A stretch of DNA of 64,000 bases from Saprospiraceae bacterium (GTDB taxonomy: Bacteria > Bacteroidota > Bacteroidia > Chitinophagales > Saprospiraceae), in contig JAJCYI010000079.1 in the NCBI GenBank assembly GCA_029263015.1, positions 46,079 to 110,078 of the forward strand, written 5' to 3'. The translations under genes and the position numbers were made by a program. Below are positions 8,590-17,287 of the stretch, one piece after another. The number at the start of each line of letters is the position of its first letter. Within the stretch, counting starts at the first letter, position 1. The notes below the pieces were generated by a model, which was not told where the DNA came from, ran no database searches, and worked only from the letters and a program-made list of their open reading frames with translations.

Positions 8590-9186
8590 ATGGATCAACC
8601 CTATAAAATATTAGTGGCAGGAGTCGGAGGACAAGGAGTCATTTTTTTGACCAAGTTATTAGTGAAATCAGCCCTTTGGGCCAACATTCCTGTTGCTACC
8701 AGCGAAATTCATGGACTGGCACAAAGAGGAGGGTCGGTAACTGCAGGTGTTACTTTGGGTGAGCATACCAATGGCTTCCTGGAAAAGGGAGGTGTGGATT
8801 TATTGTTGGGTTTAGAACCTTTAGAAGCACAACGTTGTGTGTCTTATTTAAATAAAAAAAGTAATGCGATAATTGACAATAATATTATTCTGCCTTATTC
8901 TGTCAATTCGGGGAACTCGGCCTATCCGGACACCAACAAGTTCATTCATTATCTAAAAGAGCAGATTCAAAATGTCATATTTATCTCTGCCTCCCCAGAA
9001 AGCATCAAATTAAAACTTAGGAATTTTTACATGTTAGGAAAGGCTTGTAAAGAAAGCCATTTCCCAATTCAACCTGAATTTGTCGAAAAAGCCATTACCG
9101 AGTTAGCGAGGAAGGGGTTTGAAGAAAGTGGCGTGAAAACCTTCAGGTTAGGGTTAAAAGAAATAAAAATAGCATTAAGCGAATAA
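8590..9186 (+). CDS. iorB: Indolepyruvate ferredoxin oxidoreductase beta subunit
   Basis: This 198-residue protein has the 2-oxoacid:ferredoxin oxidoreductase gamma-type fold. It begins with a nucleotide-binding-like GVGGQGVIFLTKLL loop and carries the EIHGLAQRGGSV segment that is characteristic of IorB. It starts one base after the stop of the large alpha subunit, so the two are certainly cotranscribed. Together they would form the arylpyruvate:acceptor oxidoreductase that produces aryl-acetyl-CoA and CO2. Length matches typical IorB (about 190-200 residues), so unlike the alpha subunit it shows nothing unusual. Confidence 0.92.
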   Translation: MDQPYKILVAGVGGQGVIFLTKLLVKSALWANIPVATSEIHGLAQRGGSVTAGVTLGEHTNGFLEKGGVDLLLGLEPLEAQRCVSYLNKKSNAIIDNNIILPYSVNSGNSAYPDTNKFIHYLKEQIQNVIFISASPESIKLKLRNFYMLGKACKESHFPIQPEFVEKAITELARKGFEESGVKTFRLGLKEIKIALSE

Positions 9187-9187
9187 T

Positions 9188-9658
9188 ATGAAAATAGCAT
9201 TTAAAATCAACGGAAAATCTATCACCAAAGAAGTTAGACCATCTTTATTGTTGATTGATTTAATCAGAGACGTGCTTAAATTAAAAGGCACCAAACCTGG
9301 TTGCCTCGAAGGTGAGTGCGGAGCATGTACAGTAATTATCGATGGCTATGCCATTAATTCATGCCTGTACCTGGCCATTAATGTAAATGGAAAAGAAATC
9401 ACAACAATTGAGGGTTTAAGTGGAACAAAAAGCCCTTTGCATAAGACCCAGGAGAAAATGATTGAGCATGGAGGTGTGCAATGCGGTTTCTGTACTTCCG
9501 GTATGATCATGACTACTAAAGCTTTCAGCGATAAGTGTATTGCCGAAGGAATTACCCCGACACGGGATGAAGTAAAAAAAAGCCTGGAAGGGAATCTGTG
9601 CAGGTGTACTGGTTATGTCAAAATTATTGATGCTGCTGAAGCTGTTTATGAAAATTAA
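9188..9658 (+). CDS. Molybdenum hydroxylase small subunit, 2x[2Fe-2S]
   Basis: This 156-residue protein is the iron-sulfur subunit of a three-component xanthine-oxidase-family enzyme. The plant-type [2Fe-2S] cluster uses Cys39, Cys44, Cys47 and Cys59 (CLEGECGAC). The second cluster uses the CGFCTSGM and CRCTGY motifs of the C-terminal helical domain. It passes electrons from the molybdenum cofactor to the FAD subunit. The order small-large-medium (S-L-M) on the DNA and 1-2 base spacings show one transcription unit. The family includes carbon monoxide dehydrogenase CoxS, 4-hydroxybenzoyl-CoA reductase HcrC, nicotinate and isoquinoline dehydrogenases; this subunit does not discriminate between them. 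Confidence 0.95.
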   Translation: MKIAFKINGKSITKEVRPSLLLIDLIRDVLKLKGTKPGCLEGECGACTVIIDGYAINSCLYLAINVNGKEITTIEGLSGTKSPLHKTQEKMIEHGGVQCGFCTSGMIMTTKAFSDKCIAEGITPTRDEVKKSLEGNLCRCTGYVKIIDAAEAVYEN

Positions 9659-9660
9659 TA

Positions 9661-12000
9661 ATGATGAAAAAAGAACTAAAAGTAATCGGTAAATCAACGA
9701 AGAAACTTGATGGCAAGGCAAGGGTTTCAGGGCAAGCAGTTTATGGCCATGATATTGAATTACCCAATATGTTACACGGTTCGATTCTCAGGACCAAATA
9801 CCCATGTGCAGAAATAATTTCCATTGATACCTCAAAAGCAGAGGTGTTCGAAGGAGTAGAATGTGTCATTACCGCAAATGACATTGATGTCAATAATATC
9901 AGTTATAAAAGGGATCACCCCATCCTCAAAAAGGGAACCGTAAATTGTAATCGTGATGAAATCGCAGCAGTGGCAGCAAGGAACAAAGAAATAGCGGATA
10001 AAGCTATTCAATTGATTGAGGTGAAATACAAGGTTAAGGATGGCATTTATGATCCATTTGAAGCCTTAAAGGATGATGCTCCAAGAGTAAATGAATTTGG
10101 AAAAGGGGCTGAGAAATTTGGCAATAAAAATATAGCCGAATCATTTCATTACGAGCATGGTGATCTGGAAGGGCAAAAAGCAAAAAGTAAAGTCATTATT
10201 AAAAAATCCTACGAATTGCCACGCGTTACTCATGCCTGCATGGCAACCAGCAATATTACTGCAGATTTTAATCAATTGGATGGCCGGTTAACGCTATGGT
10301 CCTCCACGCAGGTTCCATTTTTATATCAACGGGATATCGCACACGCTCTCAAAATGGCCCCTTCCCTGATCAGGGTAATCCAACCGATCATCGGTGGTGG
10401 TTTTGGCAGCAAACTGGACATGCACCCCTTTGAACCTATTTGTGCGCTTTTGTCAATAAAAAGCGGAAAACCTGTTCAGATATTATTCTCCAGAGAGGAA
10501 GAATTCATTTTATCTCCAACCCGTCAGCCCATGGTAATTGAACTGACCACTGGAGCGGATGAAAACGGGAAATTTACTTTTAGGGAAGTGGAAATCATAA
10601 AAGATAACGGAGCTTACACTTCCTGGGGCGCCACAACTCCTTTTGTGATGATGCAAACTTACTCCTCACTTTATCAGGTGCCTGCCTGCAAATTTGATTC
10701 TCACGCTATTTATACCAATAATCCATTTGCCGGTTCATTCCGTGGCTATGGTAACCCGCAGGCTACTTTTTCTATTGAAACCAATATTGACCTTATGGCA
10801 GAGGAACTGGGAATGGACAAGGGAGAGATAAGGTTGATCAATGCCAATTACAAAGGAGAGATTACGGGACAAGGGTTGATTTATAAAACCTGCGGCGCAA
10901 TTCCCGCTTTAGAAACGGTAATCAGAAAAAGTGGATTTGATCAAATCGTGAATGAGCCAAAAACAGGTAGATATTTAAGAGGCATTGGTTTAGGTTCGAT
11001 GCTACACGTTGGGGGAGGAGCTAAGATTTATCGTTCTGATGGTTGCGGGACCATATTGAAATTGGATGATTATGGGTATCTCACAATCGTTACGGGATCA
11101 AACGAAATAGGCCAGGGGTCTGAAACTGTTCTGGCCATGATTGCCATTGAGGAATTGGGAATCCCCATGGATAAAATAAAAGTAATCAATACAGATACCG
11201 ATGTCAAGCCATGGGATGTAGGTGTTCATGCCTCAAGAACAAGTTTTGTAGCAGGGAACTCACTGTTGGGAGCGATCAAACTCCTGAAAGAAAAATTAAA
11301 TAGTAAAGCCTCTGAATTACTGGATATAGAAACGGAGAATTGGGATTACATGGACGGAAAAATGTATTTCGGAGAATTTGAAATAAACCTTGACAAGGTT
11401 GCACGTGAAATACATTTTGGCCCTCCACATGAATTATGTACCGTCAGTTATTTCTATGAGCCGCCAAGCAGCTTCCAGGATAAAGAATACAAAGGGGATG
11501 TTTCGGGAAATTATGCCTTCGCTTCACAAGCCATTGAAGTGGAAGTGGACACAGTGACGGGAAATATTAATGTGCTTAGTGTCCATGTTTCACAAGATGT
11601 TGGCAGGGTGCTTAACCCGATTGGCTTACAAGGACAGATGGAAGGAGGGGTAGCAACAGGTGCGGGATATGCCTTGACGGAAGAAATGATTTATGAAAAA
11701 GGTATGCTTAAAAACCCAAGCTTTCATGGTTATAAATTATTGACCACAACAGATATGCCCCCAGTCCACTTTTATCCCATCGAAACTTACGACGAAGCAG
11801 GCCCTTATGGTTCGAAAGGAGCAGGCGAAGCACCATTGATCCCGACAGCCGCTGCCATCGCCAATGCTGTTTCAAATGCATTGGGAGTTAGATTTTATTC
11901 TCTGCCAATAACTGCGGAAAAGGTGCTTAAGGCTTTGTCTGAAAAGAAGAATGAATTGAAATTGGAACGGGTGTATTTCAAAATGTCGGTGGAAACATAG
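9661..12000 (+). CDS. Molybdenum hydroxylase large subunit (molybdopterin-binding)
   Basis: This 779-residue subunit binds molybdopterin and the substrate. Recognisable motifs in order are IIGGGFGSK, the GSFRGYGNPQ loop, NEIGQGSET, HASRTSFVAG, GQMEGGVATG and the terminal GSKGAGEAP loop carrying the catalytic Glu (about residue 723). The Cys-containing VAYRCSFR loop of carbon monoxide dehydrogenase is absent, so this is not CoxL. The FRGYG loop resembles xanthine dehydrogenase and aromatic-substrate enzymes such as 4-hydroxybenzoyl-CoA reductase. Expected chemistry is water-derived hydroxylation of, or reductive dehydroxylation from, a ring carbon. The last ten or so codons lie inside a large inverted repeat (11968-12088), so the natural C-terminus may have been altered by insertion of that element. 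Start is ATG 9661 or 9664. Confidence 0.93.
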   Translation: MMKKELKVIGKSTKKLDGKARVSGQAVYGHDIELPNMLHGSILRTKYPCAEIISIDTSKAEVFEGVECVITANDIDVNNISYKRDHPILKKGTVNCNRDEIAAVAARNKEIADKAIQLIEVKYKVKDGIYDPFEALKDDAPRVNEFGKGAEKFGNKNIAESFHYEHGDLEGQKAKSKVIIKKSYELPRVTHACMATSNITADFNQLDGRLTLWSSTQVPFLYQRDIAHALKMAPSLIRVIQPIIGGGFGSKLDMHPFEPICALLSIKSGKPVQILFSREEEFILSPTRQPMVIELTTGADENGKFTFREVEIIKDNGAYTSWGATTPFVMMQTYSSLYQVPACKFDSHAIYTNNPFAGSFRGYGNPQATFSIETNIDLMAEELGMDKGEIRLINANYKGEITGQGLIYKTCGAIPALETVIRKSGFDQIVNEPKTGRYLRGIGLGSMLHVGGGAKIYRSDGCGTILKLDDYGYLTIVTGSNEIGQGSETVLAMIAIEELGIPMDKIKVINTDTDVKPWDVGVHASRTSFVAGNSLLGAIKLLKEKLNSKASELLDIETENWDYMDGKMYFGEFEINLDKVAREIHFGPPHELCTVSYFYEPPSSFQDKEYKGDVSGNYAFASQAIEVEVDTVTGNINVLSVHVSQDVGRVLNPIGLQGQMEGGVATGAGYALTEEMIYEKGMLKNPSFHGYKLLTTTDMPPVHFYPIETYDEAGPYGSKGAGEAPLIPTAAAIANAVSNALGVRFYSLPITAEKVLKALSEKKNELKLERVYFKMSVET

Positions 12001-12088
12001 CGCGGATTTCCCAATCCGCCCTGTTTATGTTTACAGCCGGATTGGGAAATCCGGCCTACCTTCTTACCGACATTTTGAAATGCACCCA
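11968..12088. repeat. Nested inverted repeat at the end of the molybdenum hydroxylase large-subunit gene
   Basis: Outer arms 11968-11990 and 12066-12088 match at 21 of 23 positions when one is reverse-complemented (shared core tttcaaaatgtcggt). Inner arms are perfect inverses containing cggatttcccaatccg, and each is itself a small hairpin (12002-12019 and 12036-12055). The whole can fold into one long hairpin. It could be a palindromic insertion of the REP/MITE kind or an internal transcription attenuator. It overlaps the last codons and stop of the upstream gene and separates it from the FAD-subunit gene by 119 bases, although all other gaps here are 1-10 bases. Confidence 0.85.
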
Positions 12089-12119
12089 TTGGAACTGGAA
12101 TACAATTAAATCATATCAA

Positions 12120-12986
12120 ATGGATTTTGACGTAATAAATGTTACTACCACTGATGAATTGTGCAGCGCCATTGCTGGCAACCTAAATAATAACTTCCGC
12201 ATAGGCGCTGGTTATACCGATTTAATATTGGAACTTAAACAGGCCCGTGTTCAGGACCTTACTATAATTAATATAGCACAGTTAGAAGATCCTTCTTTCA
12301 ATTCGATTATTGAAAAAGGTGACCATATAATTTTAGGGGCATTGGTCACGGCTTCTGACCTAGTGGACAATAAAAAAATAAAAGAAGAATATCCTGTATT
12401 GTACGAGTCTGCATTGAGTGTGGCTTCCACTCAAATCAGGAATTCAGCAACGGTGGGCGGAAACATATGCAATGCTTCTCCCGCCGCAGACATGTCAGCC
12501 GCATTAGTAGCGCTTCAGGCCATTTGTAACATCTTGGATTCCGATGGCAGGGAAAGAAATGAACCCCTTGTTTCATTTATCAAAGGGGTTCGTAAAACTT
12601 CATTGGTAAAAAATGAAATCTTGAAAAGTATTTCTATTCCTAAAAACTCAAGTTCCCATATTAAATCAGGGTTTGAGAAAGTAGGCACGAGAAAATCAAT
12701 GGAAATCTCAATTGTCTCATTGTCATATCATATTCAATGTAGCTCAGAGGGGACTATAGAAAAAGCGGGGGTGAGCTGTGGTGCTGTCGCAACAACTATT
12801 CCTTTCGCAAGCTCTGCTTGCAATTTTTTGATTGGAAAGAACATAGATGCTATTTCAGAAATTGAAAGGATAGGGTTTGCGAAAAAAGTATTGGAATATG
12901 CCATCCCTATATCAGACATAAGAGCCTCTGCATGGTACAGGAAAGAAGTGCTTTTCAATATCAGCAAATCCATATTTGAATCGTGA
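12120..12986 (+). CDS. Molybdenum hydroxylase medium subunit (FAD-binding)
   Basis: This 288-residue subunit is the FAD-binding component that passes electrons to an external acceptor. It has the N-terminal FAD loop IGAGYTDL and the second FAD motif ATVGGNICNASPAAD, both standard for CoxM/XdhB-type proteins. The ATG at 12120 is chosen because upstream in-frame codons fall within the inverted repeat and resemble no known domain. The length equals the family norm and there is no cysteine-rich loop. 4-hydroxybenzoyl-CoA reductase beta subunits (HcrB) carry an extra [4Fe-4S]-binding insertion, so its absence argues against a true Hcr enzyme and for a ring-hydroxylating dehydrogenase. The acceptor is unknown. 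Confidence 0.92.
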   Translation: MDFDVINVTTTDELCSAIAGNLNNNFRIGAGYTDLILELKQARVQDLTIINIAQLEDPSFNSIIEKGDHIILGALVTASDLVDNKKIKEEYPVLYESALSVASTQIRNSATVGGNICNASPAADMSAALVALQAICNILDSDGRERNEPLVSFIKGVRKTSLVKNEILKSISIPKNSSSHIKSGFEKVGTRKSMEISIVSLSYHIQCSSEGTIEKAGVSCGAVATTIPFASSACNFLIGKNIDAISEIERIGFAKKVLEYAIPISDIRASAWYRKEVLFNISKSIFES

Positions 12987-13147
12987 AAGAGCAATTGTAC
13001 AAAAAGGCTATGTAATAATTGAAGTCTATGGTTATTGTGATATACAGGGGTTCTTAAATCAGTGTTCAACAATGATTTATGTCATCTGTAGTAAGTTAAA
13101 ATAATAGTTGCTTTACCTGCGAAAAATCATAAAAACACAAACGCAAA

Positions 13148-14407
13148 ATGAAAGGATTTCACAACAGGAAAAAAGGGTTTGGAATAACTTACGATGATAT
13201 TTATCTCGTAAATGGAGCAAGAACTCCATTTGGGAAACTTTGTGGGACTTTAGGTCAAGTTTCTCCAACCGATTTAGGGATTTATGCAACAAAAGCAGCG
13301 CTCGAAAAATCAGGGATAAAAGGAGGAGATATTGATCAGCTAATGTTTGCCAACATTGGACAATGTTCAGCGGATTCATATTTCCTGCCCCGCCATATTG
13401 GTTTGTACGCAGGTATTCCAGAAGGTATTCCTGCTGTGATGCTGCAACGTATTTGCGGTAGTGGTTTTGAAACTATCATTGCCGGCGCAGAACAAATTTC
13501 ACTGGGCAAGGCGGGTTCTGCACTTTGTGGGGGAACAGAAAACATGACCCTTTCTCCCACGGTGAGTTTTGGTAACAGAATGGGATACCCTCTGGGAAAA
13601 ATAGATTTTAAAGACATGCTTTGGGAAGCCCTGAACGATACCGCTGCAGTCCCCATGGGATGCACCGCCGAGAACATTGCCAAAAAACACGGCATTACCA
13701 AAGAAGAAGCGAATGTTCTTGCCAAAGAATCTATTGACAAATACATAGCCGCTAAAAAGAGGGGCTTTTTTGATGATGAGGTTATTAAAATGAATTCCAC
13801 CGTTTTTGAAATGGAAGGATTAAAGCCAAGAAAAGTAAGACTTCCTCGAAAAACTGTTGACTTCAATGTGGATGAAAACGTGCGCCCGACAGAATTAGAG
13901 GTGATGGCAAAATTGCCCTCTGTTTTTGCCAAAGATGGTGTTCAGACTGCAGCTAATTCAAGTGGTATTGTTGACGGTGCGGCCTCTGTTGTTGTGACTG
14001 GGAAAGATTTTATTGAAAATAAAGGATTAAAACCACTTTCAAAAATCATTGCTTCCGCAACAAGTGCTTTGGACCCAAAAGTAATGGGGTTAGGCCCCGT
14101 TCCTTCCATCCGATTGGTTTTGGAATTGACAGGATTAGATATAGACGATATTGGTCTGATCGAAATTAACGAGGCATTTGCTGCGCAATTTATTGGCTGT
14201 GAAAGAGAATTGGGTTTGAATCGGGATATATGCAATGTGAACGGCGGTGCCATTGCATTAGGCCATCCTTTAGCCGCCACCGGAACGCGTTTATCATTGA
14301 CACTTTCGAGAGAAATGAAAGCAAGAGGGGTTAAATATGGTATTGCATCTGCCTGCATTGGCGGCGGGCAGGGAACAGCTATTTTATTTGAAAATCCGAA
14401 CATCTAA
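13148..14407 (+). CDS. Acetyl-CoA C-acyltransferase (classical thiolase)
   Basis: This 419-residue thiolase is of the FadA/PhaA class. The nucleophile Cys103 lies in QRICGSGFET, the EINEAFAAQF motif is present, the NGGAIALGHPLAATG loop supplies the active-site His, and the ACIGGGQG loop supplies the second Cys. It is longer than the usual ~390 residues because of a ~15-residue N-terminal extension. It most likely ends a beta-oxidation round, releasing acetyl-CoA from a 3-oxoacyl-CoA. After ring opening to 3-hydroxypimelyl-CoA, a thiolase is needed to produce glutaryl-CoA plus acetyl-CoA, and this gene sits immediately before the ring-cleavage genes. The dehydrogenase for 3-hydroxypimelyl-CoA is not in the window. 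Confidence 0.9.
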   Translation: MKGFHNRKKGFGITYDDIYLVNGARTPFGKLCGTLGQVSPTDLGIYATKAALEKSGIKGGDIDQLMFANIGQCSADSYFLPRHIGLYAGIPEGIPAVMLQRICGSGFETIIAGAEQISLGKAGSALCGGTENMTLSPTVSFGNRMGYPLGKIDFKDMLWEALNDTAAVPMGCTAENIAKKHGITKEEANVLAKESIDKYIAAKKRGFFDDEVIKMNSTVFEMEGLKPRKVRLPRKTVDFNVDENVRPTELEVMAKLPSVFAKDGVQTAANSSGIVDGAASVVVTGKDFIENKGLKPLSKIIASATSALDPKVMGLGPVPSIRLVLELTGLDIDDIGLIEINEAFAAQFIGCERELGLNRDICNVNGGAIALGHPLAATGTRLSLTLSREMKARGVKYGIASACIGGGQGTAILFENPNI

Positions 14408-14417
14408 AAAATAATAA

Positions 14418-15473
14418 ATGGGAGAATTAAAACAATGGCAAATGACTAAATTGAAAAAGGAATTTTCTTTGGTCGAATCGGATTTGCCTTCAATTAATGA
14501 AAGAGAAGCCATTGTGAAAATTGCTGGCTGCGGTGTTTGCCATACCGATCTAAGCTTCTGGCACGATGGCGTTCGTACTAAGAAAGAAATGCCTTTGACA
14601 TTGGGTCATGAAATTAGTGGAGTGGTGATTGAAGGACCTGAACATTTAGTTTGGAAGAATGTAATTGTTCCTGCTGTTTTGCCCTGCGGCGATTGTGAAT
14701 TGTGCAATAAAGGCCGAAGCAATATGTGCCAGAAACAATTGATGCCTGGAAATGATTTTCATGGCGGTTTTGCTTCTCATATTGTTGTTCCCCATCAATA
14801 TTTATGTCCAATTCCTGATTCTATATTAGAGAAATATCCTTTAGCGGAACTTTCAGTCATTGCCGATGCAATATCTACTCCATACCAAGTGATGAAAAAA
14901 TCTGAACTGGAAGAAGGGGATTTGGCGATTGTAATTGGAGTCGGCGGAGTCGGTGTTTATGGAGCATTAATCGCCAAAATAATGGGCGCTAAAGTCTTAG
15001 CGATTGACATCAATGATGAAAAATTAGACCAGGCAAAAGCACATGGCGTAGATGCCACTTTAAATTCTAAAGGTTTAACCAACAGAGAAATAAAAACTAA
15101 AGTAAGAGAGGTTGCCAAAGAATTGGGAGCTTCCAAGTTCGGTTGGAAAATTTTTGAAATCTCAGGTACAGCTCCGGGTCAAGAATTGGCATTTAGTTTA
15201 ATAACATTCACCTCAACTTTAAGCATAGTAGGATTTACGATGAATAAATTAGAGGTGCGGTTAAGCAATCTCATGGCTTATGATGCAAAGTTGATTGGTA
15301 CTTGGGGTTGCAAGCCTGAACTGTACCCAGAAGTCGTTGATTTAATTGCATCCGAAAAATTAAACATTAAAGATTTCGTGCAAACAATCCCTATGTCTCA
15401 GATCAACGAAGTATTTAAAAACACTTTGGAACATAAATATAGCAAACGGTCTGTCTTGACCCCGGATTTTTAG
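14418..15473 (+). CDS. had: 6-hydroxycyclohex-1-ene-1-carbonyl-CoA dehydrogenase (zinc alcohol dehydrogenase family)
   Basis: This 351-residue zinc-dependent medium-chain dehydrogenase would oxidise the 6-hydroxy group of the hydrated benzoyl-CoA reduction product to 6-oxocyclohex-1-ene-1-carbonyl-CoA. The catalytic zinc site is visible in CGVCHTDLSFWHDG (Cys41) and LGHEISG. The structural zinc loop has four cysteines (CGDCELC and NMC), and the NAD loop is GVGGVGVYGA. The specific assignment rests on family resemblance to Thauera Had plus its neighbourhood: the hydrolase and hydratase acting after and before it are the next recognisable pathway genes downstream. By itself it could be another zinc alcohol dehydrogenase. 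Confidence 0.85.
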   Translation: MGELKQWQMTKLKKEFSLVESDLPSINEREAIVKIAGCGVCHTDLSFWHDGVRTKKEMPLTLGHEISGVVIEGPEHLVWKNVIVPAVLPCGDCELCNKGRSNMCQKQLMPGNDFHGGFASHIVVPHQYLCPIPDSILEKYPLAELSVIADAISTPYQVMKKSELEEGDLAIVIGVGGVGVYGALIAKIMGAKVLAIDINDEKLDQAKAHGVDATLNSKGLTNREIKTKVREVAKELGASKFGWKIFEISGTAPGQELAFSLITFTSTLSIVGFTMNKLEVRLSNLMAYDAKLIGTWGCKPELYPEVVDLIASEKLNIKDFVQTIPMSQINEVFKNTLEHKYSKRSVLTPDF

Positions 15474-15487
15474 TAAATAATAACGAT

Positions 15488-16144
15488 TTGAAATTGGAAA
15501 AATATTTAAATTCAACAACGTTCATTGACTTTAATTCTACCGAAGTTCGGGAATTTGTAGATAGCTGTACAAGCGAAGATTTGAATATAAACGAAAATAT
15601 GATTCGGCTGTATTACAAAGTTCGTGATACAATAAGGTACGATACTTATAATGTGTTTTTTGAGCCGTCATTTTTCAAAGCGAGTCAAACTATAAAAAAC
15701 GGTTTTGGGTTTTGCATTCCCAAATCGATATTGTTGGCAGCTGTGGCCAGATGTATTGGGGTTCCTTCCCGTTTGGGATTTGTGGATGTCACCAACCATA
15801 TTGCATCAGAAAAAATAATAAAGCGGATGCGAACAAATATTTTTGTATTCCATAGCTACACAGATCTTTTTTTGAACGGTAAATGGGTGAAGGCTACACC
15901 AGCCTTTAACAAAACAATGTGCGAGAAATTTAATGTCGAACCACTTGACTTTGACGGGACAACTGACTCCTTATTCCAGCAGTTTGAAAAAAATGGAAAT
16001 AAATATATGGAGTACATACATGACTATGGCGTCTTTGATGATCTGCCATATGAAAAGATGATGGGGGTATTAAAGAAATCATATCCGCATTTATTTGAAG
16101 AATACAATGAGGATTTCCACCAAGCCTCTCATAATAAAAGTTGA
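15488..16144 (+). CDS. Transglutaminase-like family protein
   Basis: This 218-residue protein appears to start with TTG 15 bases after the dehydrogenase stop; the first ATG would lie at about 15601 and cut into the domain. The core resembles transglutaminase-like cysteine hydrolases: GFGFCIPKSILLAAVAR would hold the catalytic Cys at the head of a helix, and FHSYTDLFLNGKW the His on the next strand. The third residue of the triad (usually Asp in a VDPT-type motif) is replaced in the ATPAFN segment, a form seen in one uncharacterised branch of the family. It sits inside the benzoyl-CoA gene run between had and oah. Its role in the pathway is unknown; a CoA-thioester or amide hydrolase is possible but unproved. 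Confidence 0.75.
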   Translation: MKLEKYLNSTTFIDFNSTEVREFVDSCTSEDLNINENMIRLYYKVRDTIRYDTYNVFFEPSFFKASQTIKNGFGFCIPKSILLAAVARCIGVPSRLGFVDVTNHIASEKIIKRMRTNIFVFHSYTDLFLNGKWVKATPAFNKTMCEKFNVEPLDFDGTTDSLFQQFEKNGNKYMEYIHDYGVFDDLPYEKMMGVLKKSYPHLFEEYNEDFHQASHNKS

Positions 16145-16186
16145 ACGAAATAATATTCTATTTTCTAAAAAATTAAATATTTCAGT

Positions 16187-17287
16187 ATGTTGATTAATCA
16201 CAATTTAACAAGACACAAATATTCTGACATTATTTATGAAAAAAGATCTGTAAAAGATCTGAATGGTAATGATGTAGATGGATTATATAATGCGTGGATA
16301 ATAATAAATAATCCATCTCAATATAATTCTTATACAACGCAAGCTGTCAAAGAAATCATCTTGGCCATGCGGGAAGCTTCTAACGACAGGAGCGTGGTGG
16401 CAGTAGTTTTTACGGCTGTTGGCAATAAAGCATTTTGTACTGGCGGCAACACCAAAGAATATGCAGAATACTACGCCGGAAACCCGCAAGAGTACAAACA
16501 ATATATGCGGTTGTTCAACGATATGGTTTCAACCATATTGATGAACGACAAGCCTGTTATTTGCCGTGCCAATGGAATGCGGATTGGTGGTGGGCAGGAA
16601 ATTGGGATGGCATGTGACTTCACTATTGCCCAAGATTTGGCTCGCTTTGGACAGGCTGGGCCAAAGCATGGAAGTGCGCCCGATGGTGGTTCCACTGACT
16701 TTTTGCATTTATTTGTAGGCGTTGAGCTGGCGATGTTCTCCTGCACGGTTTGCGATCCTTGGTCTGCCCACGAAGCTATGCGTTATGGCTTACTGACAGA
16801 GGTTGTGCCTGCCCTTAAAGTAAATGGAAAATATATCCCAAATCCCATGGTCCGGACTGATAGATGGACAAGTAAAAAGACGGGAGAAATTATTTACGGC
16901 AAATTAAAGAGAGGGGAATCAATGACAAAAGGAAAAGAACTGCTCAAGTCTGGAGAAATAGATTTGTCGCTGTTGGATGAAGCAGTTGAAAAAATGTGTA
17001 CTAAATTAATGATGACGTTCCCAAATTGTTTAAGTAAAACTATTAACTCAATCAGGAAGAAAAAATTAGAACACTGGGACCAAAATAAAGAATCGAACCG
17101 GGATTGGTTGGCATTAAACATGATGACCGAAGCTAAAGCAGGATTTAAAGCATTTAATGACGGACCAAGAGGAGATAGAGAAATTGATTTTGTAAAATTG
17201 AGACAAATGTTAGCAGAAGGGATGGAGTGGAACGATGAAATGCACGAAGCAATTTCCCCACAGTACAAAACTGAAAGCGTCTTATGA
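16187..17287 (+). CDS. oah: 6-oxocyclohex-1-ene-1-carbonyl-CoA hydrolase (ring-opening)
   Basis: This 366-residue crotonase-superfamily enzyme opens the alicyclic ring of 6-oxocyclohex-1-ene-1-carbonyl-CoA by two water additions, giving 3-hydroxypimelyl-CoA. It is called BamA in strict anaerobes and Oah in Thauera, and is a widely used marker for anaerobic aromatic degradation. Diagnostic features are NPSQYNSYTTQAVKE, KAFCTGGNTKEYAEYY and NGMRIGGGQEIGMACDF. The long C-terminal extension beyond a normal ~260-residue enoyl-CoA hydratase also fits this family. The length matches Oah/BamA (~360-380). The stop overlaps the next start (ATGA at 17284-17287). Confidence 0.93.
   Translation: MLINHNLTRHKYSDIIYEKRSVKDLNGNDVDGLYNAWIIINNPSQYNSYTTQAVKEIILAMREASNDRSVVAVVFTAVGNKAFCTGGNTKEYAEYYAGNPQEYKQYMRLFNDMVSTILMNDKPVICRANGMRIGGGQEIGMACDFTIAQDLARFGQAGPKHGSAPDGGSTDFLHLFVGVELAMFSCTVCDPWSAHEAMRYGLLTEVVPALKVNGKYIPNPMVRTDRWTSKKTGEIIYGKLKRGESMTKGKELLKSGEIDLSLLDEAVEKMCTKLMMTFPNCLSKTINSIRKKKLEHWDQNKESNRDWLALNMMTEAKAGFKAFNDGPRGDREIDFVKLRQMLAEGMEWNDEMHEAISPQYKTESVL

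Noticed and set aside
9188..12986. Assignment of the molybdenum enzyme as 4-hydroxybenzoyl-CoA reductase HcrABC
   Set aside because: The medium subunit lacks the cysteine-rich [4Fe-4S] loop, so the specific name is not supported despite the aromatic context.
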